From Banduia mediterranea (GTDB taxonomy: Bacteria > Pseudomonadota > Gammaproteobacteria > Nevskiales > Nevskiaceae), in the NCBI RefSeq assembly GCF_031846245.1, contig NZ_JAVRIC010000007.1, positions 98,829 through 162,828 of the forward strand: a stretch of DNA of 64,000 nucleotides, read 5' to 3'. Shown here piece by piece: positions 36,003 through 45,983 of the stretch; the first letter of the stretch is position 1; each line of letters begins with the position of its first letter. A model generated the notes under the pieces. The model had not been told where the DNA came from. It did not search any database and worked only from the letters and a program-made list of their open reading frames with translations. The position numbers and the translations under genes are program-made.

Positions 36003-36290
36003 TTATTCCTTGCCGGCTGGGTCAGGGTCTGGATCGGATGGTGCGGATACGGTGCCACTGGGATCGGCCTGCAGGCTCGCGTCACCGGGCGTCGCCTCCA
36101 ATTCGTCCTCGCCGTCATTCTGGTCGGCCGGCTCGGCGATCGGTGCGGCCTGGGCGGCCGCCCTGGAGTCTTCCGGGATGCCGACCAGATCGGACTTCTG
36201 GTCGGGCAGGTAGAGGCTGCCGGTCTGACCGCAGGCGTACAGCGCGGCGAGCATCGGCAGGCACAACAGGGCAGGCAATCGCTTGAACAT
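36003..36290 (-). CDS. lptM: LPS translocon maturation chaperone LptM
   Basis: A 95-residue lipoprotein. The lipobox LYAC puts the lipidated Cys near residue 20, followed by GQTGSLYLP, the signature of LptM (formerly YifL), which helps LptD form its correct disulfides in the outer membrane. The rest is acidic, Pro/Asp/Glu-rich and disordered, longer than in E. coli. Position before lysA is the widespread gammaproteobacterial order. Confidence 0.88.
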   Translation of the reverse strand: MFKRLPALLCLPMLAALYACGQTGSLYLPDQKSDLVGIPEDSRAAAQAAPIAEPADQNDGEDELEATPGDASLQADPSGTVSAPSDPDPDPAGKE

Positions 36291-36393
36291 CGGTCTTCGC
36301 AGGCGGGTGTCGGGTATCTTCGGGGCTCATCACCAATCGCAATGCGGCATTCTACCCGTGTCCTTGCCCACAACCGACCCTGCGACCCCTGCG

Positions 36394-37074
36394 ATGAGTC
36401 CGAACCTGAAAATCCGCCAGACCGACGAGTGCATCCATGCCGAACCGGACGCCGCTCCGGACGCCGCCATCATCTGGCTGCACGGTCTGGGCGCCGATGG
36501 CTTCGATTTCGTGCCGGTAGCCGAAGCGCTGGCATTGCCCAGACCGCCCCGCTACGTATTCCCGAATGCGCCGATGCGGCCGATCACGCTCAATGGCGGC
36601 ATGCCGATGCGCGGCTGGTACGACATCCTGAGCCTGGATCGCAACGGACCGCAGGACGAAGCTGGCGTGCGCGCCTCGGCGGCGCGGGTCGATGGCTTGA
36701 TCCAGGCGCAGATCGAGGCCGGAATCACTGCCGAGCGGATCATCCTGGCCGGCTTCTCGCAGGGCGGTGCGATTGCGCTGCACACGGCGCTGCGCCATCC
36801 GCTGCGACTGGGCGGTCTGCTCGCCCTGTCCACCTATCTGCCGCTGGCCGGGCGGCTCGCCTCCGAAGCCAGCGCCGCCAATCGCGAGCTGCCGATCCTG
36901 ATGTGTCACGGCACACGCGATCCGGTCCTGCCCGCCAAGCTGGGCGAGGACAGCCGCGATGCGCTGCGTGCCATGGGCTACTCCGTACAGTGGCAGGACT
37001 ACCCAATGGAGCATCAGGTCTGTCTGGAAGAGATCGAGCTGATTGGCAGCTGGTTGCGCCTGCACCTGGACTGA
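36394..37074 (+). CDS. carboxylesterase/phospholipase, alpha/beta hydrolase
   Basis: A 226-residue esterase of the Pseudomonas carboxylesterase II/acyl-protein thioesterase family. The oxyanion segment is IIWLHGLGADGFDF, the nucleophile Ser lies in AGFSQGGAIAL, Asp in CHGTRDPVLP and His in YPMEHQVCLEE. These enzymes hydrolyse short-chain esters and lysophospholipids. The ATG at 36394 is chosen; a GTG at 36358 would add 12 residues. Divergent from lptM. Confidence 0.9.
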   Translation: MSPNLKIRQTDECIHAEPDAAPDAAIIWLHGLGADGFDFVPVAEALALPRPPRYVFPNAPMRPITLNGGMPMRGWYDILSLDRNGPQDEAGVRASAARVDGLIQAQIEAGITAERIILAGFSQGGAIALHTALRHPLRLGGLLALSTYLPLAGRLASEASAANRELPILMCHGTRDPVLPAKLGEDSRDALRAMGYSVQWQDYPMEHQVCLEEIELIGSWLRLHLD

Positions 37075-37499
37075 ACGACCGTCGGTCGGCTGCCGCGTAG
37101 GTCTTTGCGGGCGATTCGTGTCAGTAGCGGACTACACGAAAACGGCGTCATCGCACGGCAACTTTGTGCGTTACCCGAAGTCCAAGGGCTGCGATCCGAT
37201 GCAGCGTTTCGGTGCAGCCCTACCGCACATCGGATTGCCTTCGACGGCGCCCCACAAGCCTGCACTTCGCGGTACAGTGAGATTGCAGGTGGCTGCAGCC
37301 CACGCTCTTTCTTTCGACGATTGCGAAAGGTCAATTCGGGCAAACTTTTTCGAGCGGTACGTACAGACGTGCATCGATTCTTGCACGGGTTTGCCTGAAA
37401 GCTGTCGGATCCCCGACGAGTTGCGGGCAGTCTCACCGGACTTCGTCGGGACTGATGGGCCTGAACAGGCCCTGTCTGTCAATGACGAGGTAACGGCTG
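37075..37499. other. 425-bp non-coding region upstream of prkA
   Basis: No open frame here resembles a protein. The region ends in GAGG 10 nt before the prkA ATG and must hold the promoter of the prkA-yeaH-spoVR operon. In E. coli yeaGH and ycgB depend on RpoS; I could not pick out a convincing RpoS -10 element by eye. Confidence 0.5.
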
Positions 37500-39422
37500 A
37501 TGGAAATCTTCGAGAAATTCCGCGACAACTTCCTCAAGGCACGTGACGAGGAAATGTCGCTTCAGGAATACCTGATGCTGTGCAAGGAAGACCCCCTTGC
37601 CTATGCATCGCCTGCGGAGCGCATGCTCGCAGCGATCGGCGAACCGGAATTCGTCGATACCCGCAACGATCCGCGACTGTCCCGGATTTTCTCCAACCGC
37701 GTCATCCGCCGCTATCCCGCCTTCCGCGAGTTCTACGGCATGGAAGACGTGATCCAGCAGATCGTCGCCTACTTCCGCCATGCCGCTCAGGGCCTGGAGG
37801 AACGCAAGCAGGTGCTGTATCTGCTGGGGCCGGTGGGCGGCGGCAAGTCCTCGATCGCCGAGCGCCTCAAGGTGCTGATGGAGTCCTACCCGATCTACGC
37901 ACTCAAGGGCTCGCCGATCAACGAATCGCCGCTGGGCCTGTTCCTGCCGGGGCGCGACGGCGAGATGCTGGAGAAGGAATTCGGCATTCCGCGCCGCGCC
38001 CTCAGCGGCATCGCCTCGCCCTGGGCGATCAAGCGCCTCGCCGAGTATGAAGGCGACCTGACGCGCTTCAAGGTGGTGCGCGTGCAGCCGTCGGTGCTCA
38101 AGCAGGTGGCGATCACCAAGACCGAACCGGGCGACGAGAACAATCAGGACATTTCCTCGCTGGTCGGCAAGGTCGACATCCGCAAGCTCGAATTCTTCGG
38201 TCAGGATGACCCCGACGCCTACTCCTATTCAGGCGGGCTGTGCCTCGCCAACCAGGGCTTGCTCGAATTCGTCGAAATGTTCAAGGCGCCGATCAAGATG
38301 CTGCACCCCCTGCTCACGGCCACGCAGGAGGGCAATTACAAGGGTACCGAGGGCTTTTCCGCGATCCCGTTCAACGGCACCATCATGGCGCATTCGAACG
38401 AATCCGAATGGCAGGCCTTCCGCAACAACAAGAACAACGAGGCCTTCCTCGACCGCGTCTACATCGTCAAGGTGCCGTACTGCCTGCAGGCGTCCGAGGA
38501 GGTCAAGATCTACAACAAGCTGCTGCAGGGCAGCACGCTGTCGAAGGCGCCCTGCGCGCCCGGCACGCTGGAGATGATGGCGCAGTTCTCGGTGCTGACC
38601 CGCCTCAAGGAACCCGAGAACTCGGCGATCTACTCGAAGATGCGCGTCTACGACGGCGAATCGCTCAAGGACACCGATCCCGGCGCCAAGTCGTTCCAGG
38701 AATATCGTGACTACGCCGGTGTCGACGAGGGCATGAACGGCGTGTCCACGCGTTTCGCCTTCAAGGTGCTGTCCTCGGTCTTCAACTACGACCAGGTCGA
38801 GGTCGCCGCCAATCCGGTGCACCTGATGTACGTGCTGGAACAGCGCATCCTGCGCGAACAGCTGCCCGAGGAAACCCAGCGCCGCTATCTGGAATTCATC
38901 AAGGGCTGGCTGGCGCCGCGCTACGCCGAGTTCATCGGCAAGGAAATCCAGACCGCCTATCTGGAATCGTATTCGGAATACGGTCAGAACATCTTCGACC
39001 GCTACGTCACCTTCGCCGACTACTGGATTCAGAACGAGGACTTTCGCGACCCCGAGACCGGAGAGCAGTTCGATCGCAGCTCACTCAACGGCGAACTGGA
39101 GAAGATCGAGAAACCGGCCGGCATCGCCAACCCCAAGGATTTCCGCAACGAGATCGTGAACTTCGTGCTGCGCGCGCGCGCCGCGGCCGGCGGCAAGAAC
39201 CCGCGCTGGACCAGCTACGAGAAGCTGCGTGACGTGATCGAGAAGAAGATGTTCTCGTCCACCGAGGAACTGTTGCCGGTGATTTCCTTCAACGCCAAGG
39301 CCTCGGCGGAAGACCAGCAGAAGCACAACAATTTCGTCAGCCGCATGGTGGACAAGGGCTACACCGAAAAGCAGGTGCGCCTGCTGTCCGAATGGTACCT
39401 GCGCGTTCGCAAGTCATCCTAG
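37500..39422 (+). CDS. prkA: PrkA serine protein kinase / AAA+ protein
   Basis: A 640-residue PrkA (YeaG) protein: N-terminal AAA+ PrkA domain with P-loop LLGPVGGGKSSIAERLK near residue 110 and FLPGRDGEMLEKEFGIPRR, then a C-terminal kinase-like domain. In E. coli YeaG acts with YeaH in nitrogen-starvation survival and metabolic adaptation; some relatives show AAA+ protease-like activity rather than kinase activity. First gene of a three-gene operon with yeaH and spoVR, a highly conserved stress module. Confidence 0.94.
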   Translation: MEIFEKFRDNFLKARDEEMSLQEYLMLCKEDPLAYASPAERMLAAIGEPEFVDTRNDPRLSRIFSNRVIRRYPAFREFYGMEDVIQQIVAYFRHAAQGLEERKQVLYLLGPVGGGKSSIAERLKVLMESYPIYALKGSPINESPLGLFLPGRDGEMLEKEFGIPRRALSGIASPWAIKRLAEYEGDLTRFKVVRVQPSVLKQVAITKTEPGDENNQDISSLVGKVDIRKLEFFGQDDPDAYSYSGGLCLANQGLLEFVEMFKAPIKMLHPLLTATQEGNYKGTEGFSAIPFNGTIMAHSNESEWQAFRNNKNNEAFLDRVYIVKVPYCLQASEEVKIYNKLLQGSTLSKAPCAPGTLEMMAQFSVLTRLKEPENSAIYSKMRVYDGESLKDTDPGAKSFQEYRDYAGVDEGMNGVSTRFAFKVLSSVFNYDQVEVAANPVHLMYVLEQRILREQLPEETQRRYLEFIKGWLAPRYAEFIGKEIQTAYLESYSEYGQNIFDRYVTFADYWIQNEDFRDPETGEQFDRSSLNGELEKIEKPAGIANPKDFRNEIVNFVLRARAAAGGKNPRWTSYEKLRDVIEKKMFSSTEELLPVISFNAKASAEDQQKHNNFVSRMVDKGYTEKQVRLLSEWYLRVRKSS

Positions 39423-39474
39423 AGCCTTCAAACCGACAAGCCTGCCTGCCCGAACGGCAAGGAGCGCGACTTTG

Positions 39475-40692
39475 ATGATCATCGACCGCCGGCTCAACGA
39501 CCGCAACAAGAGCGCCGTCAACCGGCAGCGATTCATACGCCGCTACAAGGAACAGATTCGCAAGTCCGTCGCCGACCTCGCCGGCCGCCGCTCGATCACC
39601 GACATGGAGCAGGGCGGCGAGGTCAGCATCCCGGCACGCGACATTTCCGAGCCGAGCTTCCAGCATGGCCAGGGGGGTGACCGCGAGATCGTGCACCCCG
39701 GCAATCACCAGTTCCAGACCGGAGACCGCATCAAGCGACCCGAAGGGGAAGGCGGCGGCGGTGGCAGCGGATCCGGCGAAGGCGACGGCGAGCAAAGCCA
39801 GGACAGCTTCGAGTTCACGCTGTCGCGCGACGAGTTCATGGACCTGTTCTTCGACGATCTGGAGCTGCCGGCGATGGTGCGCACCATGCTCGGCGATATC
39901 CGGCAGTTCAAATGGCGGCGGGCCGGCTACACCCCGCGCGGGGTTCCGACCAATCTGTCGGTGGTGCGCTCGCTGCAGAACGCGATGGCACGTCGCATCG
40001 CGTTGAAGAAGCCGATCGAACGCCAGATCGCCGCGCTGACCGAGGCCGGCGCACCGGCCGAGCAGATCGAGGCACTGGAACGGCGCAAGCGCATGGTGCC
40101 GTTCATCGACGAACTGGACCTGCGCTATCGCAATCGCGTCAAGGAACCGCAGCCGATCAACCGCGCCGTGATGTTCTGCCTGATGGACGTCTCGGCCTCG
40201 ATGACCGAAGACAAGAAGGACCTCGCCAAGCGCTTCTACACGCTGCTGTACCTGTTTCTGACGCGCAAGTACGAAAAGGTCGATCTGGTGTTCATTCGCC
40301 ACACCGAAGACGCCGAGGAAGTCGACGAGGACCGCTTCTTCCACGACACCGGCAGTGGTGGCACCGTGGTGCTGTCGGCGCTGCGGCTGATGCAGGAGAT
40401 CATGGTCGAGCGCTATCCCGCCGATCAGTGGAACATCTACGGTGCACAGGTCTCGGACGGCGATGCTTTCGGCGCAGACCCGGAGAAGAGCCGGGCCTGG
40501 CTGGAAGATCTGATCCTGCCGGCCGTACGCTACTTCGCGTATGTCGAGGTGCCGGACAACACCAACCGCCTGTCACCGCTGTCACACGCCTACCGTCGCA
40601 TCGAAGCCAGCCACATGGCGATGGCCACGGTCACCGGGCGCCACGAGGTCTACCCGGTGCTGCGCGAACTGTTCCGCAAGGAGGCCGCATGA
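39475..40692 (+). CDS. yeaH: YeaH/YhbH family protein (DUF444)
   Basis: A 405-residue DUF444 protein. It starts MIIDRRLNDRNKSAVNRQRF and has a Gly/Ser/Glu-rich linker (GGGGGSGSGEGDGEQSQ) near 100 and a C-terminal von Willebrand A-like domain with the MIDAS-type MDVSASMTEDKKD and a GGTVV segment. It likely binds PrkA as a partner or substrate. The ATG at 39475 has AAGGAG 10 nt upstream and is preferred over the TTG before it. The stop overlaps the next start. Confidence 0.92.
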   Translation: MIIDRRLNDRNKSAVNRQRFIRRYKEQIRKSVADLAGRRSITDMEQGGEVSIPARDISEPSFQHGQGGDREIVHPGNHQFQTGDRIKRPEGEGGGGGSGSGEGDGEQSQDSFEFTLSRDEFMDLFFDDLELPAMVRTMLGDIRQFKWRRAGYTPRGVPTNLSVVRSLQNAMARRIALKKPIERQIAALTEAGAPAEQIEALERRKRMVPFIDELDLRYRNRVKEPQPINRAVMFCLMDVSASMTEDKKDLAKRFYTLLYLFLTRKYEKVDLVFIRHTEDAEEVDEDRFFHDTGSGGTVVLSALRLMQEIMVERYPADQWNIYGAQVSDGDAFGADPEKSRAWLEDLILPAVRYFAYVEVPDNTNRLSPLSHAYRRIEASHMAMATVTGRHEVYPVLRELFRKEAA

Positions 40693-42206
40693 GCGCCGAA
40701 ACCCTCAGGGAACCGATCTCCAGCGGCGCCGAATGGACCTTCGAGCTGCTGCAGCAGTACGACGAGGAAATCCGCGACATCGCCGTCAACGAGTTCGGTC
40801 TGGACTGCTACCCGAACCAGATCGAGGTGATCGCCTCCGAGCAGATGCTGGACGCCTACGCCTCGCTCGGTCTGCCGATCAGCTACCCGCACTGGAGCTA
40901 CGGCAAGGAGTTCATCAGGAACGAACAGTCCTACCGCAAGGGCATGAGCGGGCTCGCCTACGAGATCGTGATCAACTCCAATCCCTGCATCAGCTATCTG
41001 ATGGAGGAGAACAGCATGCCGATGCAGGCACTGGTGATCGCGCATGCCTGCTATGGCCACAACTCCTTCTTCAAGGGCAACTACCTGTTCCGGCAATGGA
41101 CCGATGCCGACGCGATCATCGACTACATGGTGTTCGCGCGCCGCTACGTCATGCAGTGCGAGGAGCGCTACGGTTTCACCGCCGTTGAGGACACCCTGGA
41201 CTCCTGCCACGCGCTGATGCACCACGGCGTTGATCGCTACCGTCGGCCGGCGCCGCTGTCCGAGGAAGAGCAGCGTATCCGCCAGTTGCAGCGCGAAGAG
41301 TTCGAATGGCAGCAGTTCGACGAAATCTGGCGCACCCTGCCAGCACGCGACAAGGAACTCGATGCCGACGCTGCGCGTAATGGGCACTTCCCGCCGGAAC
41401 CGCAGGAAAACCTGCTGTACTTCATCGAGAAGCATGCACCCAAACTCGCCTCCTGGCAGCGCGAACTGGTGCGCATCGTGCGCAAGCTGTCGCAGTACTT
41501 CTATCCGCAGGGCCTGACCAAGGTCATGAACGAGGGCTGGGCCACGTTCTGGCACTACACCCTGCTCAACCGGCTGTACGACCGTGGCCGCGTGGACGCC
41601 GGGTTCATGCTCGAATGGCTGAGTTCGCATACCAACGTCATCACCCAGCGCGGGTACGACCAGCACGGCTACGGCGGCTTGAACCCGTACGCGCTGGGCT
41701 TCGCGATGTTCACGGACATCCGCCGCATCTGCGAAAACCCAACGGACGAGGATCGCGAGTGGTTCCCGGACATCGCCGGCAGCGACTGGCGGCAGACGCT
41801 GGACTTTGCGATGCGCAATTACAAGGACGAATCGTTCATCACGCAGTACCTGTCTCCGAAGTTGATGCGCGAGTTTCACTTCTTCGCGATCGACGACTTC
41901 CAGCAGGACGGCTTTCTGACGGTGGATGCGATCCACAATGAGCAGGGCTACCGTCGCCTGCGCCAGTTGCTGGCGGCGCAGTACAACCGCGACGTGCAAG
42001 TTCCGGATATCCAGATCGTGCGCTACGACTACAACGGCGATCGCGCGCTGACCCTGCAACACCGCCGCTATCGGGGCCGCCCGCTGGAGGCGCACAACGG
42101 CGGCGAAGTGCTCAAGCACATCGCCCGACTTTGGGGATTCACCGTACGCCTCGAAACCCTGGACGGTGACGAGCTCATCGACACCCAGGAACTCAAGGCG
42201 ACCTAG
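40689..42206 (+). CDS. ycgB: SpoVR family protein
   Basis: A 505-residue SpoVR/YcgB protein. Family signatures are visible: YPHWSYGKEFIRNEQSYRKG, IAHACYGHNSFFKGNYLF and FMLEWLSSHTNVITQRGY, with HxxxH/E-like residues (AHACYGHNSFF, MNEGWATFWHY) suggesting a metal site. Required for spore cortex in Bacillus; in non-spore-formers it accompanies PrkA-YeaH and is a stress protein of unclear biochemistry. Starts at the ATGA overlapping the yeaH stop (40689-40692), so it is coupled. Confidence 0.92.
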   Translation: MSAETLREPISSGAEWTFELLQQYDEEIRDIAVNEFGLDCYPNQIEVIASEQMLDAYASLGLPISYPHWSYGKEFIRNEQSYRKGMSGLAYEIVINSNPCISYLMEENSMPMQALVIAHACYGHNSFFKGNYLFRQWTDADAIIDYMVFARRYVMQCEERYGFTAVEDTLDSCHALMHHGVDRYRRPAPLSEEEQRIRQLQREEFEWQQFDEIWRTLPARDKELDADAARNGHFPPEPQENLLYFIEKHAPKLASWQRELVRIVRKLSQYFYPQGLTKVMNEGWATFWHYTLLNRLYDRGRVDAGFMLEWLSSHTNVITQRGYDQHGYGGLNPYALGFAMFTDIRRICENPTDEDREWFPDIAGSDWRQTLDFAMRNYKDESFITQYLSPKLMREFHFFAIDDFQQDGFLTVDAIHNEQGYRRLRQLLAAQYNRDVQVPDIQIVRYDYNGDRALTLQHRRYRGRPLEAHNGGEVLKHIARLWGFTVRLETLDGDELIDTQELKAT

Positions 42207-42331
42207 ACGCTGCGGCACCGCAGCGCGGCCTTGAATTTCCGGCCGGCCGGCCGCCGTTCAGACTTTTCGTCGGCGCAATCCGGTAGCTTGGGTAGACTAT
42301 CGCCCCCTGCCCCCACAGGTCGTATCCGGAT

Positions 42332-44539
42332 ATGTCCAAGCCGTTCAAGATCGCACTCTGGATTGTCGGCGCCATCATCGCGCTGCTGATCGTCCTCGCC
42401 GTCGGCATCTCGCTGATGTTCGATCCCAACGACTATCGCGATGACATCGAGCGAATCACCCAGGAAAAGACCGGGCGCGAACTCAAGATCGGCGGCGAAA
42501 TCAAGCTCAGCGTATTTCCCTGGTTGGGCGTGAAGCTCGGCCAGACCACGTTCGGCAACGCGCAGGGATTCGGCGACGAGCCGTTCGCGCGCATCGACAG
42601 CGTCGAAGCCTCGGTGAAGCTGCTGCCGCTGCTGTTCGACAAACAGATTCAGATCGGTACCGTGGAACTCAACGGCATGGGGCTCAAGCTGGCGCGCAAT
42701 GAACAGGGCGTCGGCAACTGGGAAGACCTGGTCGAAAAGCTGGGGGAGGATGCCGAATCGCCTCCCGAACCGAGGCCGCAGCCCCCGACCGAACAGACGG
42801 GTGGTTTCGACCTGAGCAACGTCGGTGTCGGCAGCATCGAGATTCACGAGGCTTCGGTGGTATTCGACGACCGCCAGGCCAAGACCCGCTATGCAATCGA
42901 GAGCATCAACCTGGAAACCGGTGAGCTGCGTCTCGATGAACCGGTCAACCTCAATCTGAATTTCGTGTTCGACTCCAAGGCGCCGGCGATGAATGCGAAG
43001 GTCGATCTGGTCGGCCTGATCAACACCGACCTCGAAATGCAGCGCTACGCCATCGACAAGCTCACGCTCAACGTGATCGCCAGAGGCGAGGCGATCCCCG
43101 GCGGTGAGCAGCAACTCGAGTTCACCGGCAACGCCGCCTATGAATCCAAGGACGGGCACCTGACGGTCGGCGACAGTCAGCTTCAGACCGCAGGCATCAC
43201 GCTCAAGCTGGCAGCCGAGGGCAACGACATGGCCGGCGATTCGCCCGAGATTTCCGGCACGCTGTCGGCGGCCACCTTCTCGCCGCGCCAACTGCTGGAC
43301 ACGCTGAAGATCGAGATTCCGGAACCGCGCGACAACAGCGTGCTGGAGAAGGCTGCGCTGGATGCCCGCTTCACCAGCAACCTCAAGTCCGCGGCGCTGC
43401 CGGACATCAAGCTGGTGCTCGACGACACCATCATCAGCGGCCGCGCCACGCTCAAGGACTTCGCTACACAGGCACTGAACTTCGCACTCAAGATCGACAC
43501 CATCGACGTGGATCGCTACCTGCCGCCGCCCACACCAGAAGGCGAAGCGCCGCAGGGCGACGAAGATGGCGCCGCGGCCGACATCGACAGCATCGAGATT
43601 CCGGTGGAGCTGCTGGAGCAGTTCAATGCCGAAGGCACCCTGGATATCGGAACGCTCAAGCTCAGCGGCATGAGCCTGAAGGATGTGAGCCTCAAGCTCA
43701 GCGCGCCGAAGAACAAGACCAAGACCGTGAATCTCGATGCCAAGCTCTACGACGGCACGGTCAGCACCTCGACGCGGATTTCGCCCGGCACGCAACCCAG
43801 TTATTCGACCGACACGAAACTGTCCTCGATAGCGGTCGGTACGCTGCTCAAGGACTTCTCCGGCAAGGACACGCTCAGCGGCACCGGTGATGTGGCATTC
43901 AAACTCGACACCACCGGACGCACCGTGGGAGACCTACGCCGCGGACTCGATGGCAACGTCGCCCTGAATCTCGCCAACGGCGCCATCAAGGGCTTCAACG
44001 TCGGGCAGGCGATCCGCAAGGCCAAGGCGGCGCTCAATGGCGAACAGCTGGCGGTCAGCGAACCGCAGCAGACCGATTTTGCCGCGCTGACCGCCAGCGG
44101 CAACATCGTCGATGGCGTGTACCAATCCACCGCGCTGGACCTCAAGAATCCGTTGTTTCGCCTCGGTGGCGAAGGCAATGTGGACCTGGTGCGCGAGCAG
44201 ATCGACTTTCTGGCCAAACCCACGATCGCCGCCACCAGCAAGGGGCAGGGCGGCAAGGAACTCGACGAGCTCAGCGGTCTGACCATTCCGGTTCGAATCA
44301 CGGGTCCTTTGAGCGATCCCAAGCTCTCCCTGGATCTCGGAAATGTGCTCAAGGACCAGGCCAAGGCGCGTGCCAGGGAAGAACTTGAGGAGCACGAGGA
44401 CGAGATCAAGGAAAAGATCGACGAAAAGCTCGGCGGGGGCGCGGCCGATGCGCTGCGGGGGCTGTTCGGACGGTCCAAGAAGAGCGATGAGAAAAAGCAG
44501 GAAGAGGCCCCCACGACCAGTCCCGACGGCGGAACCTGA
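42332..44539 (+). CDS. AsmA family protein
   Basis: A 735-residue AsmA-like protein. One N-terminal transmembrane helix (KIALWIVGAIIALLIVLAVG) is followed by DPNDYRDDIERITQEKTGRE, the standard AsmA entry, and a long periplasmic beta-rich region (Chorein-like bridge) with an acidic tail. The C-terminal AsmA_2 part includes LNGALNLNLANGAIKG-like sequence seen here as NVALNLANGAIKGFN. AsmA-family proteins are believed to form hydrophobic grooves that carry phospholipids between membranes. Stands alone before mutY. Confidence 0.9.
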   Translation: MSKPFKIALWIVGAIIALLIVLAVGISLMFDPNDYRDDIERITQEKTGRELKIGGEIKLSVFPWLGVKLGQTTFGNAQGFGDEPFARIDSVEASVKLLPLLFDKQIQIGTVELNGMGLKLARNEQGVGNWEDLVEKLGEDAESPPEPRPQPPTEQTGGFDLSNVGVGSIEIHEASVVFDDRQAKTRYAIESINLETGELRLDEPVNLNLNFVFDSKAPAMNAKVDLVGLINTDLEMQRYAIDKLTLNVIARGEAIPGGEQQLEFTGNAAYESKDGHLTVGDSQLQTAGITLKLAAEGNDMAGDSPEISGTLSAATFSPRQLLDTLKIEIPEPRDNSVLEKAALDARFTSNLKSAALPDIKLVLDDTIISGRATLKDFATQALNFALKIDTIDVDRYLPPPTPEGEAPQGDEDGAAADIDSIEIPVELLEQFNAEGTLDIGTLKLSGMSLKDVSLKLSAPKNKTKTVNLDAKLYDGTVSTSTRISPGTQPSYSTDTKLSSIAVGTLLKDFSGKDTLSGTGDVAFKLDTTGRTVGDLRRGLDGNVALNLANGAIKGFNVGQAIRKAKAALNGEQLAVSEPQQTDFAALTASGNIVDGVYQSTALDLKNPLFRLGGEGNVDLVREQIDFLAKPTIAATSKGQGGKELDELSGLTIPVRITGPLSDPKLSLDLGNVLKDQAKARAREELEEHEDEIKEKIDEKLGGGAADALRGLFGRSKKSDEKKQEEAPTTSPDGGT

Positions 44540-44632
44540 TCCCCCGCCGATGTCCTGGCCGGCGCGCTGGCAATTGGGGGGCGTTGCTGTGCGTCCCGCT
44601 GACCGTCATCGCGGCCCTGCTCGGCGCCGTCG

Positions 44633-45706
44633 ATGAGTCGCATCGAGATTGAAACCGGCGGCGATTTCGCCGCACGCCTGCTGCGCTGGCATGCCCAGCA
44701 CGGCCGCCACGACCTGCCCTGGCTGTCCCCGCGCAGCGCCTATCGCGTGTGGCTGTCCGAGGTGATGCTGCAACAGACGCAGGTGGGCACGGTGACGCCG
44801 TACTTCCACCGTTTCGTCGAACGCTTCCCGGACGTCGAATACCTCGCCGCCGCGCCGATCGACGATGTGCTGGCGCTGTGGTCCGGGCTTGGCTACTACG
44901 CACGCGCGCGCAACCTGCATCGCGCCGCGCAGCGGATCGTGCGCGAACACGAGGGTGTTTTTCCGACCGACTTCGACGCCGTCTGCGCGCTGCCGGGCAT
45001 CGGCCGTTCCACCGCCGGCGCGATCCTCGCGCAGGCGCACGGCCAGCGCCACGCGATTCTGGACGGCAACGTCAAGCGCGTGCTGTCGCGCCATTCCGGC
45101 ACACCCGGCTGGCCCGGCGAAACCCGTGTCGCCCAAACGCTATGGCGTGAATCCGAGGCGCGCCTGCCCGAAACACAACTGGCCGACTACACCCAGGCGA
45201 TCATGGATCTAGGCGCCACCGTCTGCACCGTACGCGCACCGCGTTGCCTGCTGTGCCCGGTCAGCGCCGACTGTGTTGCACGTATCGAAGACCTGACCAC
45301 ACAACTGCCGGGTCCGCGCCCCAAGCGCGTGCGTCCGCAGCGCGAGCAGTTCCTGCTGCTGCTGCGCGACCCAAAAGGACAACTGTGGTTCGAGCGGCGT
45401 CCGCCCTGCGGCATCTGGGGCGGTCTGTGGTGCCTGCCGACACTGGAGACACCGGAACAGATCGCCGACTGGGGCGAAGCCGGCGACGAGCCGCTGAGCC
45501 CGATCGAGCACAGCTTCACGCACTTCGATCTGCGCCTGAAACCGATACTGCTGCGGCCGCGCGGCAATGCGGTTCAGGAACGAGCCGGCGAGTGGCTTAC
45601 AATTGAGGCCGCCCTGCGGCGCGGACTGCCCGCGCCGATCCGCAGCCGACTGCAGCAACTCGAAGACGATCCCGAATGGCACGCACCGTCCACTGCATCA
45701 AACTAG
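44633..45706 (+). CDS. mutY: A/G-specific adenine DNA glycosylase
   Basis: A 357-residue MutY. The catalytic Glu lies in [14 protein letters not shown], the helix-hairpin-helix in [14 protein letters not shown] and the catalytic Asp in [11 protein letters not shown]. The [4Fe-4S] motif C-x6-C-x2-C-x5-C is complete ([17 protein letters not shown]). The C-terminal Nudix-like domain recognises 8-oxoguanine. It removes adenine mispaired with 8-oxoG. It overlaps yggX by 31 bp. Confidence 0.95.
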   Translation: MSRIEIETGGDFAARLLRWHAQHGRHDLPWLSPRSAYRVWLSEVMLQQTQVGTVTPYFHRFVERFPDVEYLAAAPIDDVLALWSGLGYYARARNLHRAAQRIVREHEGVFPTDFDAVCALPGIGRSTAGAILAQAHGQRHAILDGNVKRVLSRHSGTPGWPGETRVAQTLWRESEARLPETQLADYTQAIMDLGATVCTVRAPRCLLCPVSADCVARIEDLTTQLPGPRPKRVRPQREQFLLLLRDPKGQLWFERRPPCGIWGGLWCLPTLETPEQIADWGEAGDEPLSPIEHSFTHFDLRLKPILLRPRGNAVQERAGEWLTIEAALRRGLPAPIRSRLQQLEDDPEWHAPSTASN

Positions 45707-45945
45707 GCACCGAAGCCGAAGGCTTCGACCGCCCGCCCTACCCCGGCCCACTCGGCCAGAAGATCTACGAACAGGTATCCAAGGCCGCCTGGCAGGAATG
45801 GCTGGCGCACCAGACGCGCCTGATCAATGAGTACCGGCTGTCACTGGCTGACAAGTCGGCGCGCGAATTCCTGAGCAAGGAGCTGGAGAAATACTTTTTC
45901 GGCGGCGACCTGACGCAAACCGGATACGTCCCCCCCAGTTCCTAG
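45676..45945 (+). CDS. yggX: oxidative damage protection / Fe(II)-trafficking protein YggX
   Basis: An 89-residue YggX protein beginning [20 protein letters not shown] with the conserved Cys7. YggX protects iron-sulfur clusters from superoxide and takes part in iron handling. Partner placement right after mutY, whose own product carries an Fe-S cluster, is the standard gammaproteobacterial order. Start lies inside mutY. Confidence 0.95.
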   Translation: MARTVHCIKLGTEAEGFDRPPYPGPLGQKIYEQVSKAAWQEWLAHQTRLINEYRLSLADKSAREFLSKELEKYFFGGDLTQTGYVPPSS

Positions 45946-45983
45946 CCGGGCGGTGGACCAAAGCGAACGCGGCGAACGCCGGC

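Noticed and set aside
39912..40688. An in-frame upstream extension of spoVR running through yeaH
   Set aside because: It is a composition shadow of yeaH; SpoVR starts at 40689 at the ATGA overlap.
44540..44632. Short open frame between the AsmA gene and mutY
   Set aside because: About 30 residues, Arg-rich, no ribosome site or conserved motif.
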